Positions 22,152 to 33,484 of a stretch of DNA of 64,000 nt are shown here, piece after piece. Positions within the stretch are counted from its first letter, which is position 1. The number at the start of each line of letters is the position of its first letter. The DNA lies in the NCBI GenBank assembly GCA_014218235.1, contig CM024758.1, forward strand, positions 74,968,206-75,032,205. The letters run 5' to 3'. The notes beneath the pieces are model-generated. The model worked only from the letters and a program-made list of their open reading frames with translations. It did not search any database and was not told the DNA's origin. This DNA is from Colocasia esculenta (lineage: Eukaryota; Streptophyta; Magnoliopsida; Alismatales; Araceae). The position numbers and the translations under genes were made by a program.

Positions 22152-24663
22152 TCCTCCACCTCTTAAAAGAATTTGGTCCCCAAATTCACATGATCGTAAT
22201 AGGGAGAGTGTCATACCGAATATGTCGGGATAGTTTTGCCTCATTGTTCCTTCGGGTTCCCATGTGGCTTTTTCTACTCCACAATTACTCCATAGGACTT
22301 TAACCACATGATAGGTCGGTTCCTGAGTTGTTGCACTTTCCGATCCAGTATCTTGATCGGCTTTTCTTCATAAGTCATATCTTTATGCAGTACTAAGTCC
22401 TCATGGAGAATGATATGAGTGGGGTCGACACATACTTCCTGAGCATGGAAACATGGAACACTTGTGTACGAATGCTAGGTGTGGCGGCAATGCCAGGCGG
22501 TATGCAACTTCATCAATCCTTGCGAGTATTTCAAAATGACCAATAAATCTTGGACTTAGCTTTCCTTTGACACCAAACCTCTAAATTCCCCAAGTAGGAG
22601 ACACCTTCAAGAGTACATGATCTCCTATTTAGAATTCCAAGTCTCTCCTCCTCTTGTCGGCATAGCTCTTCTGTCTGATTGAGCAATCTTGAGCTGATCT
22701 CGAATGACTTGTATATCCCTGGTTGTGGCTTGTACCATGTCTGGGCCTAACCATTGTTGTTCCCCAACTTCATTCCAGCATGCAGGGGATCTACAATTTC
22801 TACCATAGAGTGCTTCAAATGGAACCATTTTTTGCTCGCCTGGTAACTATTGTTATAGGCGAACTCGATTAAAGATAGTTGCTCATTCCAGTAGCCTTCA
22901 AAGTCTATGGTGCAGGCTTTTAACATGTCTTCTACAATTTGATTTGTCCTCTCAGTCTGTCCATCTGTTTGCGGATCAAAAGTAGTACTAAAATTGAGTT
23001 TAGTACCTAGTGCAGTTTGAAGTCTTTTTCCAGAAATGAGAGGTAAATCTTGAATCTAGGTCTGAGACTATAGATGATGGCACTCCATGAAGTCTTACTA
23101 TCTCTTTTACATAAAGGGCGGCTAACACATCCACAGACCACTTACTCTTGATGGGAAAGAAGTGTGCAGACTTAGTTAGTCGATCAACAATGACCCATAT
23201 GGCATCGAGTCCACCGCGAGTCTTGGGCAAACCCATGATGAAATCCATGCCTATACTTTCCCACTTCCACTCTGGGATGTCTAAAGGTCTTAGTACACCG
23301 GCAGGGTGCCGATGTTTAGCCTTTAATTGTTGACAAGTAAGACAATGAGTAGCATGCTCGGCTACTTCGCTTTTCATATTGGGCCACCAAAATGTTCTTT
23401 TCATGTCCTGATACATCTTGGTACCGCTCGGGTGAATAGTGTACTTGGTTTTATGAGCTTCATCCATTAGTTTCCTTTTCAATTCTTCGTTGTCAAGTAC
23501 ACATGTTCTCCCTTGGAATACTAGCCTTCCATCCTCAGTCATAGCAAAGTCTGGTTTTTTCTGCTAGGGTTTCCTTGACACAAACCAAGAATGGATCGTT
23601 ATCTTGTTGGGCTTTGATCTCCACAAGCAAGTCTGATTGAATCTTGATATTGGCAACCAAGACTCGATCATCTCTATGTTCAATATTCAAGTCTAACCTT
23701 GCGAATTGTTCTAGCAGTTGCATCTCGCCAAGAATTAGATTAGATAAGGATGCCATCGGTTTCCTACTAAGAGCATCGGCCACAGCATTTTTCTTTGCCT
23801 GAATGATATTGGATGTTGATGTCGAAGTCCTTTAAATATTCCAGCCATCTTCTTTGCATCATGTTGAGTTCCTTTTAAGAGAATAAGTACTTTATGCTTT
23901 TATGATCTGAGTAGACAGTGAATTACTCACCATATAGATATGTCTCCAGATCTTTAATGTGAAGACTACAGCAGCCAGCTCTAGATCATGCACGGGTAGT
24001 TGACCTAATGAGTCTTTAATTATCTGGAGGAGTAGGCGATGACCTTCTCTTTTCTGCATCAGTACACAGCCTAAACCAATTCTCAAAGCATCAGTATAGA
24101 CTGAGAAACCTTCTCCCTCTATAGGAAGATCGAGAATAGGGCCGAGGTCAAGCATTTTTTTAAAGTTTGGAAACTTTTCTCACACTCTTTACTCACGGGG
24201 TAGTTGACCTCATGAGTATTTAATTGTCTGTTGCCTTTCTCTTTTTTCTTCAGGGGTATGCCCCGCAGATGTTGTATTATTTTCTATCTTTAATAAAATT
24301 TAGGTGCAGCAGAATATCGCATGGGGGAGTGATTCCATTTCACCCTGCTGGGGTGGAGTGCACTTGACCGGTGCTGATTCCTGTGGCATCCATTTCACCA
24401 AAAAAAAAAAACCACTCTTTACTCCAAGAGTAGGAATTCTCCTTCCGTGTAAGACGAGTGATAGGAACAACGATCTTGGAGAAGTCCTTTATGAACTGCC
24501 TGTAATAACCAGCCAGTCCTAAGAAGCTTTTGATTTCTGTGACATTAGTTGGTCTCTCCATTTAAGTTCAGCTTCAACTTTGGAGGGATCAACAGAGATG
24601 TCGTTCTTGGAGATAACATGGCCCAAGAAGGATACTTCTTCAAGCCAGAACTCGCACTTGCTC
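22152..24663 (-). pseudogene. Gypsy B pol, C-terminal part (degenerate)
   Basis: Minus-strand order from 24663 leftward: end of reverse transcriptase (KCEFWLEEVSFLGHV), RNase H near 24150-23900 and 23780, integrase zinc-binding segment and core (23540-23000), GPF-type segment near 22550, and a chromodomain-like tail (VKVLWSNCGVEKATWEPE) ending near 22230. Many stops and frameshifts are present. A LINE tail interrupts RNase H at 24195-24412. The polypurine tract, reversed, is 22152-22165. The upstream end is cut cleanly by the LTR of element C. Confidence 0.88.
24195..24412 (+). mobile_element. 5'-truncated LINE tail with an RNase H filler
   Basis: Bases 24250-24411 match the 3' end of the LINE at 5730-5891, including both hairpins, the AATAAA-type signal and the A-run. 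A 12-bp duplication (cactctttactc, 24183-24194 and 24413-24424) bounds the insert, which is target-primed insertion. Bases 24195-24249 are not LINE. On the minus strand they read as gypsy RNase H (RQLNTHEVNYP), similar to B's own sequence about 200 bases away at 23994-24058. Confidence 0.85.
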
Positions 24664-27518
24664 TGTAGCAACCCGATATTTTTATAAATAAATAAATTGA
24701 AAATTTTAAAGAAAAAATAAATTAATTAAAACCCATTAAACAAAAAGAAGTAATGGGCTTGCTAAATGGATCATGTAAAAGTTATTGGGCCAAAATAGGG
24801 ATTTTTAAAAGTTGACTAAAAAGAAAATACCCTAAATTCGTATCTTTATTATTTCCTAAAAAGGAAAAGAGCTATTAAATCATTAAAATAGTTAATATGG
24901 GTTGGAATTGGACTCCTAACCCTATCCAAATTGGCTAGGTACGAATTTGCAACCCAACCTAACCCATTAGGAGGTGGAAAGCTTGGAAGGTTGGAAGAAA
25001 TAAGGAAACTCGGAATTTGATAGGAATTAGAGTTGTAGTAGGAATTGGAAACACTAGAGGCTTAAATACACCCCAACCTCTCCATGGCTGACCCTAATGC
25101 GTTGCTGAGGCTTGCTGAACGTGGAGAAGAGGCCAAGGAAGGGAGAAATCATGGGGAGAAGGCTTGCCCGAGATCTAGCACCTGTTCTTCGATTCTAAGC
25201 CCTAGGAGACAAATTGACCCAAAGATAGGCGTTCTCACAAGCTAAATCTAATTAATCTTGTCTGTAGGATGTTCCTAACATTAGGAACAGAAGCCCTCTA
25301 GTTTCTCTAATTTTCATCGACCCTATCCTTAGATCTTTATTTTTAAAGTTCTACTATCATCTTGTCCCCGAACCCTCATATTTAATTTAGATCTCCATGT
25401 ACACTTGATCTCATGCAACGAAATTTTTACTGGACATACCGCTCGTTGTCAGGAATCATTCGCCACTGATTTCCCCAATTTTCATTCAGTATACTACTCG
25501 AATTAATTCTTTTCCTTCACTGTATACTGTTCTATGTTCTTCGTGAAAGACCTTGTTCAAAACATGTTAGAACCATGCTTATTTCCAAATTCCTATTTAC
25601 TGTTTGTACTCTCGCATGTCTAGTTTCGTTTTAAAAGTGGTTTCGCGATTTTTAATCAACTGCACACCGAGATATCAAATTTGAACCTACCCTGTATCAA
25701 AGCTAGAGCATTTTGGACCGCAATCCAAGGCAAGTTGTTTCCTTTTCGGGTTCAGGTACAGAACCTGAGAACGCGACGGCCCGATAGGCCGCATTCTCAG
25801 GGCTGATCGCGACCAGAACCCTATCGCATTCTGAACGCGACAGGACCTGGCGTCGCGTTCTGGTAGTATGTCCTGACCAACCCATCGCGACCTTTGAAAG
25901 ACTATGTCGCGTTCTAGAGGTACCCTATCGAGATCCTTACAGGGGTACGTCACCTTCTGGACTTTTGCACCTAAACCCTAGATTTTTGGTGTTCTTTTCT
26001 TTCTACAGTGAATATACCTTCTATGAACAGTCTTAAACGCAGTAAAGAAAGGTGCTATAATATGAACATGTATGAACTAATTAAAAGCCATACACATGAT
26101 CTTTTCATGTCTATGATTTTCTCAATCACATGCACATACTTGTAACCATCTATGATGACTTAACTTGACATGAAATATCTCATAATATATCTGTAATTTA
26201 CTTCAATAATGTATATTATATTACCCTATTTTTAAATGAACTTGTCTTCATTTCTTGCGATGTTTTGGGAATACCGTTACCGACGCTCCACTGTTCTAGA
26301 ATTCCTCTGGAACGTCAAGCACTTGTTTCTATATACACTTTCTCTTGACTTGGATAACTCTCGTTCAGATATTCCTTCTGCCGGACTAGTGAAATCCTTG
26401 TTCAAGGCCTCTGTAAGTCTCCTCTGTCCATGGATTCTCACATGGTCGACGATCTGGTTGTACCTAACACCTATGACACCCTTAGGGATCAACATGATCC
26501 AAACGGCTTTTAGAAGTTCTCTCTTATATTGAATCACGCCGGACCTCTGGACCTATGCTTAACATGGCCAGTGGAAGGTTAGTGAATTCCACCTGACTGC
26601 CAACACCAATTACGCATGTTGTGCAACTATTACTATCGCCCGTTAATCGACATTTATGTGTAAGGACCTATAGTTCTCATCTTTACTCTACTCGCTCATC
26701 TATTCACACTCTCTCTACTATCTCGTCTATTCATCAAGTACTCTCTCTATTCTTGGTACTCTATATGGCCATTTGACTGATTGTCTAAAAGATAAACAAT
26801 ATAACCAATGCCTGGCAATATAAAGGGCCTGGTCTGGTCCTGAGAGGTGCGCCCAAAAGTGCTAGTGCTCGCGGGAGTTAATTGACCAGAGTGTTTGGCA
26901 TGACACTCAAGTGCTATCTATCTCGACTATCTATATGACAATCAAAGTGCTATGCTATAGTTGACTCGTTGTGCTATCATGAATTATTTTGTGCTATTTG
27001 TGCTATGGCCATCCTGCTCTTTGTGTTATGCTTGACGCTTGTGCTATAAGAATAATGCTATCGTGCTATCACTTGCTTGACAATACTTGACTCGTGCACT
27101 CTATCATTAGTTACTCTGCTCTTTAATACATTAATCATTTAAAGCATACCTGATCATGAGATTTAAGTTTTACTGGGCGTTATCGCTCACCCTGCGTTAT
27201 TGTTATGTGTTCTCAGATGAGACCAAGGATGATACTTACACTCATGAGGACGGGAATGACCAAGAGTAAAGTCGAGAGTGCCCTAGCGTCGTAGTGTTAT
27301 GTTAAAGTCTTAGTTAGTCTTTACTTTTATTCGATGTAATTGGGCCCTATAGAATGGCTCTGATATTAGTGATTGTAATAGACATTTGAGGAGTTATTAA
27401 TGAAATGCATTTACTTTAGTATTTATTCTTCGTCCAATGGTTTGATGTCTATTATACGCTCTATACCTATTTACTTGCAACTGCCTCACGTTCCGATATT
27501 CTGCATCGGGGCGTGACA
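24664..27518 (+). repeat. 5' LTR of gypsy C
   Basis: 2,855 bases, TGTAGCAACCCG...GGGGCGTGACA. TATA-like TAAATA lies at 25063-25068 (about position 400), GTCGC-type sites at about 25850-25950, and CTCAC...TTCTCAG acceptor-like sequence ends at 27216. The donor position reads CAAAG/ATAGGC at 25226, so the GT is lost. The conserved 95-bp LTR block occurs at about 26366-26465. A gtgctat-rich stretch lies at 26920-27080. No gene is seen in it. Confidence 0.88.
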
Positions 27519-27523
27519 GTTTG

Positions 27524-27536
27524 TGGTATCAGAGCC
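27524..27536 (+). other. Primer-binding site of gypsy C
   Basis: TGGTATCAGAGCC, a perfect match to the usual initiator tRNA-Met primer complement, 5 bases after the LTR. Confidence 0.88.
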
Positions 27537-27721
27537 TAGGTTGTTCTTAAGTATAGGATGATCTAGGTTGACCAGCCTCGACTAGAGTCAGTTACCCTAC
27601 CTACGTAAGTTGTGGTTAGAACCAAGGGTAACTAGTTAAAATGTACCCACACACGCACAAACTAAATTTCACATCAATATCATAACAACAAGTTACTTTT
27701 GTATGAACTTAAGCAACTAAG

Positions 27722-28940
27722 ATGACTGTTGAACGTGCTCAGATGAGGGGCATGCAACAACTATCCAAGAACTAACCCATGCGCTTTTGCAAGCTACACA
27801 AGGTGGAGGGAATTGTGGCGGTGCAGGCGAGCTGCATCGTAACTTCAGGAGCTTGAACCCGCCTAGGTTCAGTGGTTCCACAGATCCAGACGAGGCCGAA
27901 CACTAGCTGAAGGAGACGGAAAGAATTTTCCATGTTATACAATGTGCAACTGGGGACAAGCTGCTACTAGCTACCTTTCAACTTGAGAAGGACGCCCGCT
28001 CTTTGTGGGAGTCAGTGGAAGCGACCAGAGCTAATGGTCAACTTACTTGGGCTGAATTCAAAGAGGCATTCAACTCCAAGTACTTCTCAGAACGTGTACA
28101 AGAGAATAAGGCTGCAGAGTTCGCTGCTCTCAAACAGAGGAGTCTCTCTGTAGCTGACTATGAAGCTCAATTCTCCAGACTAGCACGCTATGACGAACAC
28201 CTGGTGAACACTGAAAGGATGAAGGCTAAGCGCTTCCTCAACGGCCTTAAGCCGCAATATATCACTCAACTAGCCCCTTTCGACATCCAAACTTATGCCG
28301 AGATGGTGAAGAAAGCGCAATTGTTAGAAGACGCTACGGACTTCACCGACCGCATCAAGGGGAAGTTCGTGAAGAAGGAATTGACACCTGGTCTGACTAC
28401 TGCCAAGCCAACTATCGGCAAGAAACGTCCTTTCAGCATCACAGAAGGACCCAGTCAAGAAAAGAAACCCAAGGCTTTCATTCCCAATACTCTGGCTAAA
28501 AGCAACTGTAAGCAATGTGACAAGCCAGGTCACACGGCTGATGAGTGCTGGAAAAAGTCGACGCATGTCTGCGCTGTGGAAGCCGCGAGCACTGTATCCC
28601 CAAGTGCCCGTTACTGAAGGAGAATGAGAGGCGCACTAATGTGCCTAAGAAACAGGGAAGACTGCAAGCCCTGTGAGATGAAGAACCTGCTGAGGAAGGT
28701 GGCACGGTAGAAGGTACCCTACAAGTTTTCTCTCTATCAGCTTTGTTTTATTTGATACTAGAGCAACTCATTCATTCATATCTCAAAACTTTGCTGATAC
28801 TCTAAATGTTCAACCTATATCCATGGGGTGTGAATTCTCTATCACAACACCACTGGGAGAGAAAGGGAAATGAACAAATATTACCCATCTGCTGATGTAA
28901 TGATTGGAGAACATAACCTAAAAGCCGACCTGGTATGTAT
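27722..28940 (+). pseudogene. Gypsy C gag and start of protease (degenerate)
   Basis: The ATG at 27722 (MTVERAQMRGM) parallels the Gag start of element E (MAAERAQARDM). A frameshift near 27757 and a TAG near 27905 follow. The longest clean piece is 28003-28617, with the retrotransposon Gag domain and a first CCHC knuckle (CKQCDKPGHTADEC). Further frameshifts lie near 28560 and 28735, with a stop near 28674. The protease starts at VLFDTRATHS. It is cut at 28940 by copia D, and the reading sense resumes at 48604-48609. Confidence 0.87.
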
Positions 28941-30045
28941 TGTTAGTTATGGGTGTCCTCAAGCCAATCATAACTTGTACAATCTTGTTCTTTGATAATA
29001 ATAATAAGGCTTTTATATTCATTATGTGTAATTCGTTTACCGTTTCATTCTGAAGTCCATGAATATACGCAATGGATGTTAATTATGATGAGATCATAAC
29101 AATGAGTTAATATCCTTTAAACGTATATTCTTAATTGTTCCTAGTCGGAGGATATTCGAGAAGGACATCGAATATCCGGTTAGACTAGTACAGGTTGCAC
29201 CTGCTCATATGATGAGGGTGACTGGTCTCATAGTCACTTGTGTGGAGACACTAAGGTGAATCTGTAGGTGCTCATTGGAGAATGAGTTCACTGAACTGAT
29301 CCGTTATGAATCGCTGGATGGTAATGTTACCTAACTGTCAACCAGCTAGATTCATTGTCACAGTGGCGTGATTGGTCCTTAGACCTGAGACACCAAGGAC
29401 ACCTTGTTGGTGGACTTCTATGTTTTGACCTTGACTTATAGATCTCTAGCCATGGGTCTTAATCAGTTAAGTGTTCGGATCTAGCGGAATACCTTTGAAG
29501 GTGATTGTGTGGTCAACATGGGATCGCTCGTTCTCGGTAATAAGAGAGTGAATACTCTAGGGAAAGATACCTGATAGTCCCTGGCCAGGGCAAGACTACT
29601 TATCAGAAAAGGAGTTTTCTGATAATGCTATGCGGCATCTAAACCAAGTGAGTGCGCACATTAGGGTTTGACAGTTGACCATACCCTAAGTGCACTCGAG
29701 AGCATTGTACGAGCGAAGGATTTTAGTCACGTGGTAACTGATGACAGAAAAAGGTTCCTTGATTGGGTTGCTGAACCCCAATGCTTTCCAGGATCAAGTG
29801 GTGTTGCTTGGCACCCAACATGATTGGAAGCCTGGTCAATTATCGTGAGACGATAATTGATTGTGTAATTAATAATATGAGATATTATTAATTACAGTAA
29901 GTCAATAAAGAGTTATTGGGCTTAATGGGCTGAAAACTGGACTAGCACTTGGGCCTAGAGGGTCACACGCAATAGAGTTCCGAGCAGACTGGGCAGGATG
30001 GTCGTTATAGACAATAACTGGGTTTTTGTGAAAAACCGCAGTGTC

Positions 30046-30053
30046 TATAAATA
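30046..30053 (+). promoter_or_regulatory. TATA box of copia D LTR (5' copy)
   Basis: TATAAATA, a consensus plant TATA box, in an otherwise unremarkable LTR and followed by a CT-rich stretch at about 30095-30158. The 3' LTR copy is at 48207-48214. Transcripts would start near 30076. Confidence 0.75.
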
Positions 30054-30161
30054 TTAGCGGAGAGTCAAACCCTGGGCCAAGCTCCAGGCTCTCTCCCTGG
30101 CCGCCACCTCCTCTCTCTCTCCCTGGGCGCCCCCACCTTCTCTCTCTCCTCTCTCTGGCAC

Positions 30162-30326
30162 ATGGTGGAGTTGAGATCCGGGAGACGCGTGGAGACCGAG
30201 GAGAACCTGTCTGCGTCCGGAGCTCGCGTGGATACGTCTAGAGGCCGGACACCTAAACGGCTTGAAGCACCAGCGCCTCCAGCGCCACTTCCTCCCCGGA
30301 TTCGGGAGTTTCGCAACCCCGCAAAG
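30162..30326 (+). CDS. Candidate LTR-encoded exon: 55-codon N-terminal extension of D Gag
   Basis: ATG at 30162 opens 55 codons (MVELRSGRRVETEEN... ending FRNPAK), arginine- and proline-rich, ending exactly on a codon boundary at the donor-like GCAAAG/GTAAAG. The acceptor-like TTTCCTTTATAG/GCAAAA at 32606/32607 puts GCA AAA before the gag ATG, in the same phase. Splicing would therefore extend Gag by 57 residues. The frame is also open in the 3' LTR (48323-48487) with two amino-acid changes. It is not demonstrated that the RNA is spliced. Confidence 0.5.
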
Positions 30327-30443
30327 GTAAAGATAAGATATTCCTGCTCGCGGGTTTACGTTTTTGTGTTCGATCCGACTGCCGGCAACGATATCTACCT
30401 GAGGGATTCGCGTTTCCGATGCGCTCTGTACGAAACCTTTCAG

Positions 30444-30456
30444 TGGTATCAGAGCC
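30444..30456 (+). other. Primer-binding site of copia D
   Basis: TGGTATCAGAGCC, complementary to the initiator tRNA-Met 3' end, one base after the LTR. Confidence 0.9.
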
Positions 30457-32612
30457 AGGTTGCTGGTTCGGTCGGTATCAGCGTCATATGAACGTCATTT
30501 CATGTGTTTTTGTCGATTCGCGTTCTGCATGAATCCCTAATCTTTACCTCGTTCTTGGGTCGCACATGAGATGTTCACTTCCCGTTTGGTACATGGAAGT
30601 TGTTCCCGGTACCAAGGGCTTCGAGAAGAACCCATCGTGGCGTCGTTTGGCTCTCTGTGGAGGCCACACGACCCCCTGCAAGATGCCACCGCCATGTTTC
30701 TTGGACAGTCCAAGAAAGGGGTTTTTTCTGCAATTTAGGTTATTCCGGGGCTTTTCTGGGCGTTTGGGGCGGTGGGAAGGGGCTTTCCGGCGCCGCCGGC
30801 GCCGTCCGCAGCCGCCGGAGGCGACGCGGAGGGCGGCGGGGCCGCACCGCACCGGCGCTGCGCCGGTGGGGGCGGCGGCTAGGGTTTCCCCAGCCGGCCG
30901 CGGGCCCTGTCGGGCGGGAGGGGAGACCCTCGCGGGTCGCCCCGCGGGCCTGCCCCGTCCGGGTTGACTTACCCGGACGCGGGCGGGGCCCGAGCCACCC
31001 ACGCGGGTGCCAGCACCGGTCCGCCCTGTGCGGACCGGCTACCGGATCCGGCCCGCCCGGATCCGGTCCGGCCCTTCCCCTTTTCCCATTTTTAAAAGTT
31101 TTTAAATTGTTTTAAAATCCCAAAAAATTCTGAAATTAATTTTAAGAGTTTTTAAAATTGTTTTAGCTCTCTGTAAATTAATTTTTAGATATTTGACCCA
31201 ATGTTTAATTAGTTTAAGGAATTCTAAAATTGTTTTAGTTATTTCCTACCATCTAATTAATGCATGTTAATTAATTAAAGAATGTGATTCTTGTTAAATT
31301 AATTAACAGTAAATTTTGGCGGATTCATGCAGCAACGGTGAATGGCGTTTATCTAATGTTGATTAGATGTTATCCATGTTAGCTAAATTGTTTAGTTAAT
31401 TGATTTTTAAAATATAATTATTATATTTTTGAAATAAAAGTTATTTCAGAAGTAATTATGTGATGATTGCTTATTGATGCATGTGATGTGTTGATGTGTG
31501 GATGGATGATCATGGACTTAGATGTCATGTGATGATGTTTATGGTTAATGGCATGTGATGTAATTTATGAGGACTGCGTGCCTCCCTTTCTCCCTCTATT
31601 AAATCCGGGTTGTACATTCTATCTCCCTCCTGTTATGTACTCCCCTTGACTTGTTCAAGGTTTCTTATTATTATCTGATGTACATTTATGGGCCTGCGAG
31701 CCCAATTTAAATATTACTTGTAATTATACGAAGCGGATTGGCAAAGATGGAGGAGAGTACCATGCAGGACCTTCATGGAGATAGAGTTACATCAAGCAAA
31801 TGCATTCGATGTGGGGCTGCCATTTATTCACCGTGTTTGTGGATTACCAACTGGCTCTGGTAATGCCACTCTAGGTTAAAGTCCATGATCATCCATCGTT
31901 TTTTTTCATATATATGATATATGTGGAATGTGCTTTGATATATATAATTAAATATATGATATTCCAAATTATATATATCAATAGCACGCAGATATAGAGA
32001 CCAAGATAAAATATATCAAAATCCCTCCTTGTTTAAATTTTAAGTCGTAGCGTAATCATTAAGAATGAATTATGTGGTCCTCCATCATTATAGTTTTAGG
32101 ATTGCCATTAGATCGAGCAAGTTTGTTGTGCTATCCACAAGGCTTGCCAAATCTGATGACAGACTAAAACTATGGCATAGTGATGCCTTAAACGGGATAG
32201 AGGACCGGTGTAGCTTTGTTGTGCTATCCACAAGGGCTACATCCAAATCTATGCTCGTTACGTAATGATGGTACTGCTTAGACTGGATTTAATGACTTGT
32301 TGTGCTATCCACAAGGTCATTAAAATTCAGGGGCCAAAATAAGATCGGATATTGCAAGAGTTGCAAGTGTCAAGAGTTGACCGCTTTCAGATCATAGTAT
32401 GGTTTGTTGTGCTATCCACAAGATCATGCTATGAGTTTGTAAGATTCTGATCCCCACTAGGAGACCGTCGGAGTCTCTCATTCTGTATATCTGAGGGTTA
32501 TACAGTCTGTTGGAAAATAGTGGGAGCTAATCTTGATTAAAGTCCCAATCTAGATTTTAATTATTATTATGAACATCTGCTAATTGTGTTTACATTTCCT
32601 TTATAGGCAAAA
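30457..32612 (+). other. Untranslated leader of copia D
   Basis: About 2.1 kb without a convincing gene. Bases about 30760-31085 are very GC- and CpG-rich (ccgccggcgccgtccgc-type sequence), set in AT-rich surroundings. Open frames there on both strands look compositional. 31100-32040 is AT-rich with nothing recognised. 32075-32505 holds the hairpin array annotated separately. The last 30 bases form the acceptor-like tract before gag. Confidence 0.8.
32075..32505 (+). promoter_or_regulatory. Structured RNA candidate: four hairpins with an identical 19-nt apex, plus flanking stems
   Basis: TTGTTGTGCTATCCACAAG occurs at 32123-32141, 32216-32234, 32297-32315 and 32404-32422. Each apex pairs TTGTG with CACAA around loop CTATC. 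Each sits on its own lower stem: GCAAG/CTTGC (32117/32143), TGTAGC/GCTACA (32209/32236), TTTAATGAC/GTCATTAAA (32288/32316), TCATAGTATG/CATGCTATGA (32392/32425). Outer stems GGTCCTC/GAGGACC (32076/32200) and ATAGTTTTAG/CTAAAACTAT (32090/32164) enclose the first. Two further hairpins lie at 32461-32477 and 32483-32505. The lower stems differ in sequence but all pair, which is the mark of selection on RNA structure. Confidence 0.75.
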
Positions 32613-33484
32613 ATGTCGTCAGGTAACCCACTCCGTGGCATACTGGATGCCAACAAATTGACAGGCCCGAACTACTCGGATTGGCTCAAGAACCTGAAGA
32701 TTGTCCTCAGGTCTGAGCGCATTGCCTATGTCCTGGAAGGTGAGATCCCAGCTGAACCACCCCTAGACGCACCAGAAGGGGAAACACTTGAATTTGCAAA
32801 GTGGAAGGAGGATTCCACTCTGGCCCAATGCTACATGCTTGCCTCAATGAGCAATGAGTTGCAAAGGCAGCATGAGAACATGGATGCTAGATCCATCATG
32901 CAGCACTTGCAGGAGCTCTTTGAAGAGCAGAGCAGGGTAGAGAGATATGAGATATCCAAGGCCCTGTTCAGAGCTCACATGGCAGAGGGGTCTTCAGTAC
33001 AGACTCATGTGCTGAAGATGATAGAGTGGATTGAGAGGCTCGAGGGGCTTGGTTTTCCTCTTGACAAGGAACTGAGCACGGACCTCATTCTCCAATCACT
33101 TCCAGATTCATTTTCCCAGTTCATTGTGAACTTCACAATGAACAAGATTGAGGTGAGTTTAGCTGAGATGCTCAACATGCTGAAGACTTTTGAGGGCAAC
33201 CTTAAGAAGGAAAAGCCCACTGTTCTCGTGGTTGGAAAGTCCAACAAGAAGAGGAGAGCAGTGCAAGCCTTTAAGAAAGGCAATGCAAAGAAGCAGTCTA
33301 AGCAGAAGCAAAAGAAGGACATAAGCAAAGGAGAGGAAAAGGGTGAGTGCTTCCACTGCAAGAAGAAGGGGCACTGGAAAAGAAATTGCAAGGACTATCT
33401 TGCAATGAAGGCTCAGGAGAAGCAGAAGCTTGGCGAAGCTTCAGGTATCTATATGATAGATTTTCACTTGTCTATTAGAGATTC
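32613..33484 (+). CDS. Copia D Gag and start of protease region (interrupted by E)
   Basis: Gag of a Ty1/copia element, open from MSSGNPLRG to the E insertion. It contains the UBN2/DUF4219-type Gag domain (LTGPNYSDWLKNLKIVL, ESLPDSF-like QSLPDSFSQFIVN), a lysine-rich linker and a CCHC knuckle (CFHCKKKGHWKRNC at about residues 247-260). The frame continues in phase at 44039 with the protease motif WVLDTGCASH once E and one gattc copy are discounted. Gag would form the particle and package element RNA. Confidence 0.9.

Larger units (their letters stand above)
28941..30442 (+). repeat. 5' LTR of copia D
   Basis: 1,502 bases, TGTTAGTTAT...CCTTTCA. TATA box TATAAATA at 30046-30053 is followed by a CT-rich leader, an ATG at 30162 opening a 55-codon frame up to a splice-donor-like GCAAAG/GTAAAG at 30326/30327, then the LTR end. 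The inverted repeat TCAATTATCGTGAGACGATAATTGA lies near 29837-29861 and a TATTAATTA-rich stretch follows. No other gene is seen in it. Confidence 0.94.
30327..32606 (+). other. Candidate leader intron of copia D
   Basis: 2,280 bases. The donor AAAG/GTAAAG and acceptor CTAAT-N19-TTTATAG fit plant splice sites: a branch-like CTAAT at 32580-32584 and a T-rich tract lie just before the AG. Removal would delete the primer-binding site, the GC-rich leader and the hairpin array, leaving an mRNA fit for translation but not for reverse transcription. Confidence 0.5.

Noticed and set aside
22122..22307. Independent chromodomain gene
   Set aside because: It is the C-terminal end of B's pol, adjacent to its polypurine tract and LTR.
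24664..27518. LTR of B rather than of a separate element C
   Set aside because: It lies in the opposite orientation to B's LTRs, splits B's reverse transcriptase, and is followed by its own primer site and plus-strand gag.
27524..27536. tRNA gene fragment
   Set aside because: Only the 13 bases expected for a primer-binding site are present, with no tRNA body.
30544..31115. Overlapping GC-rich open frames (proline/arginine/glycine-rich) as host genes
   Set aside because: Long frames on both strands are expected from the composition. No domain, start context or conservation supports them.
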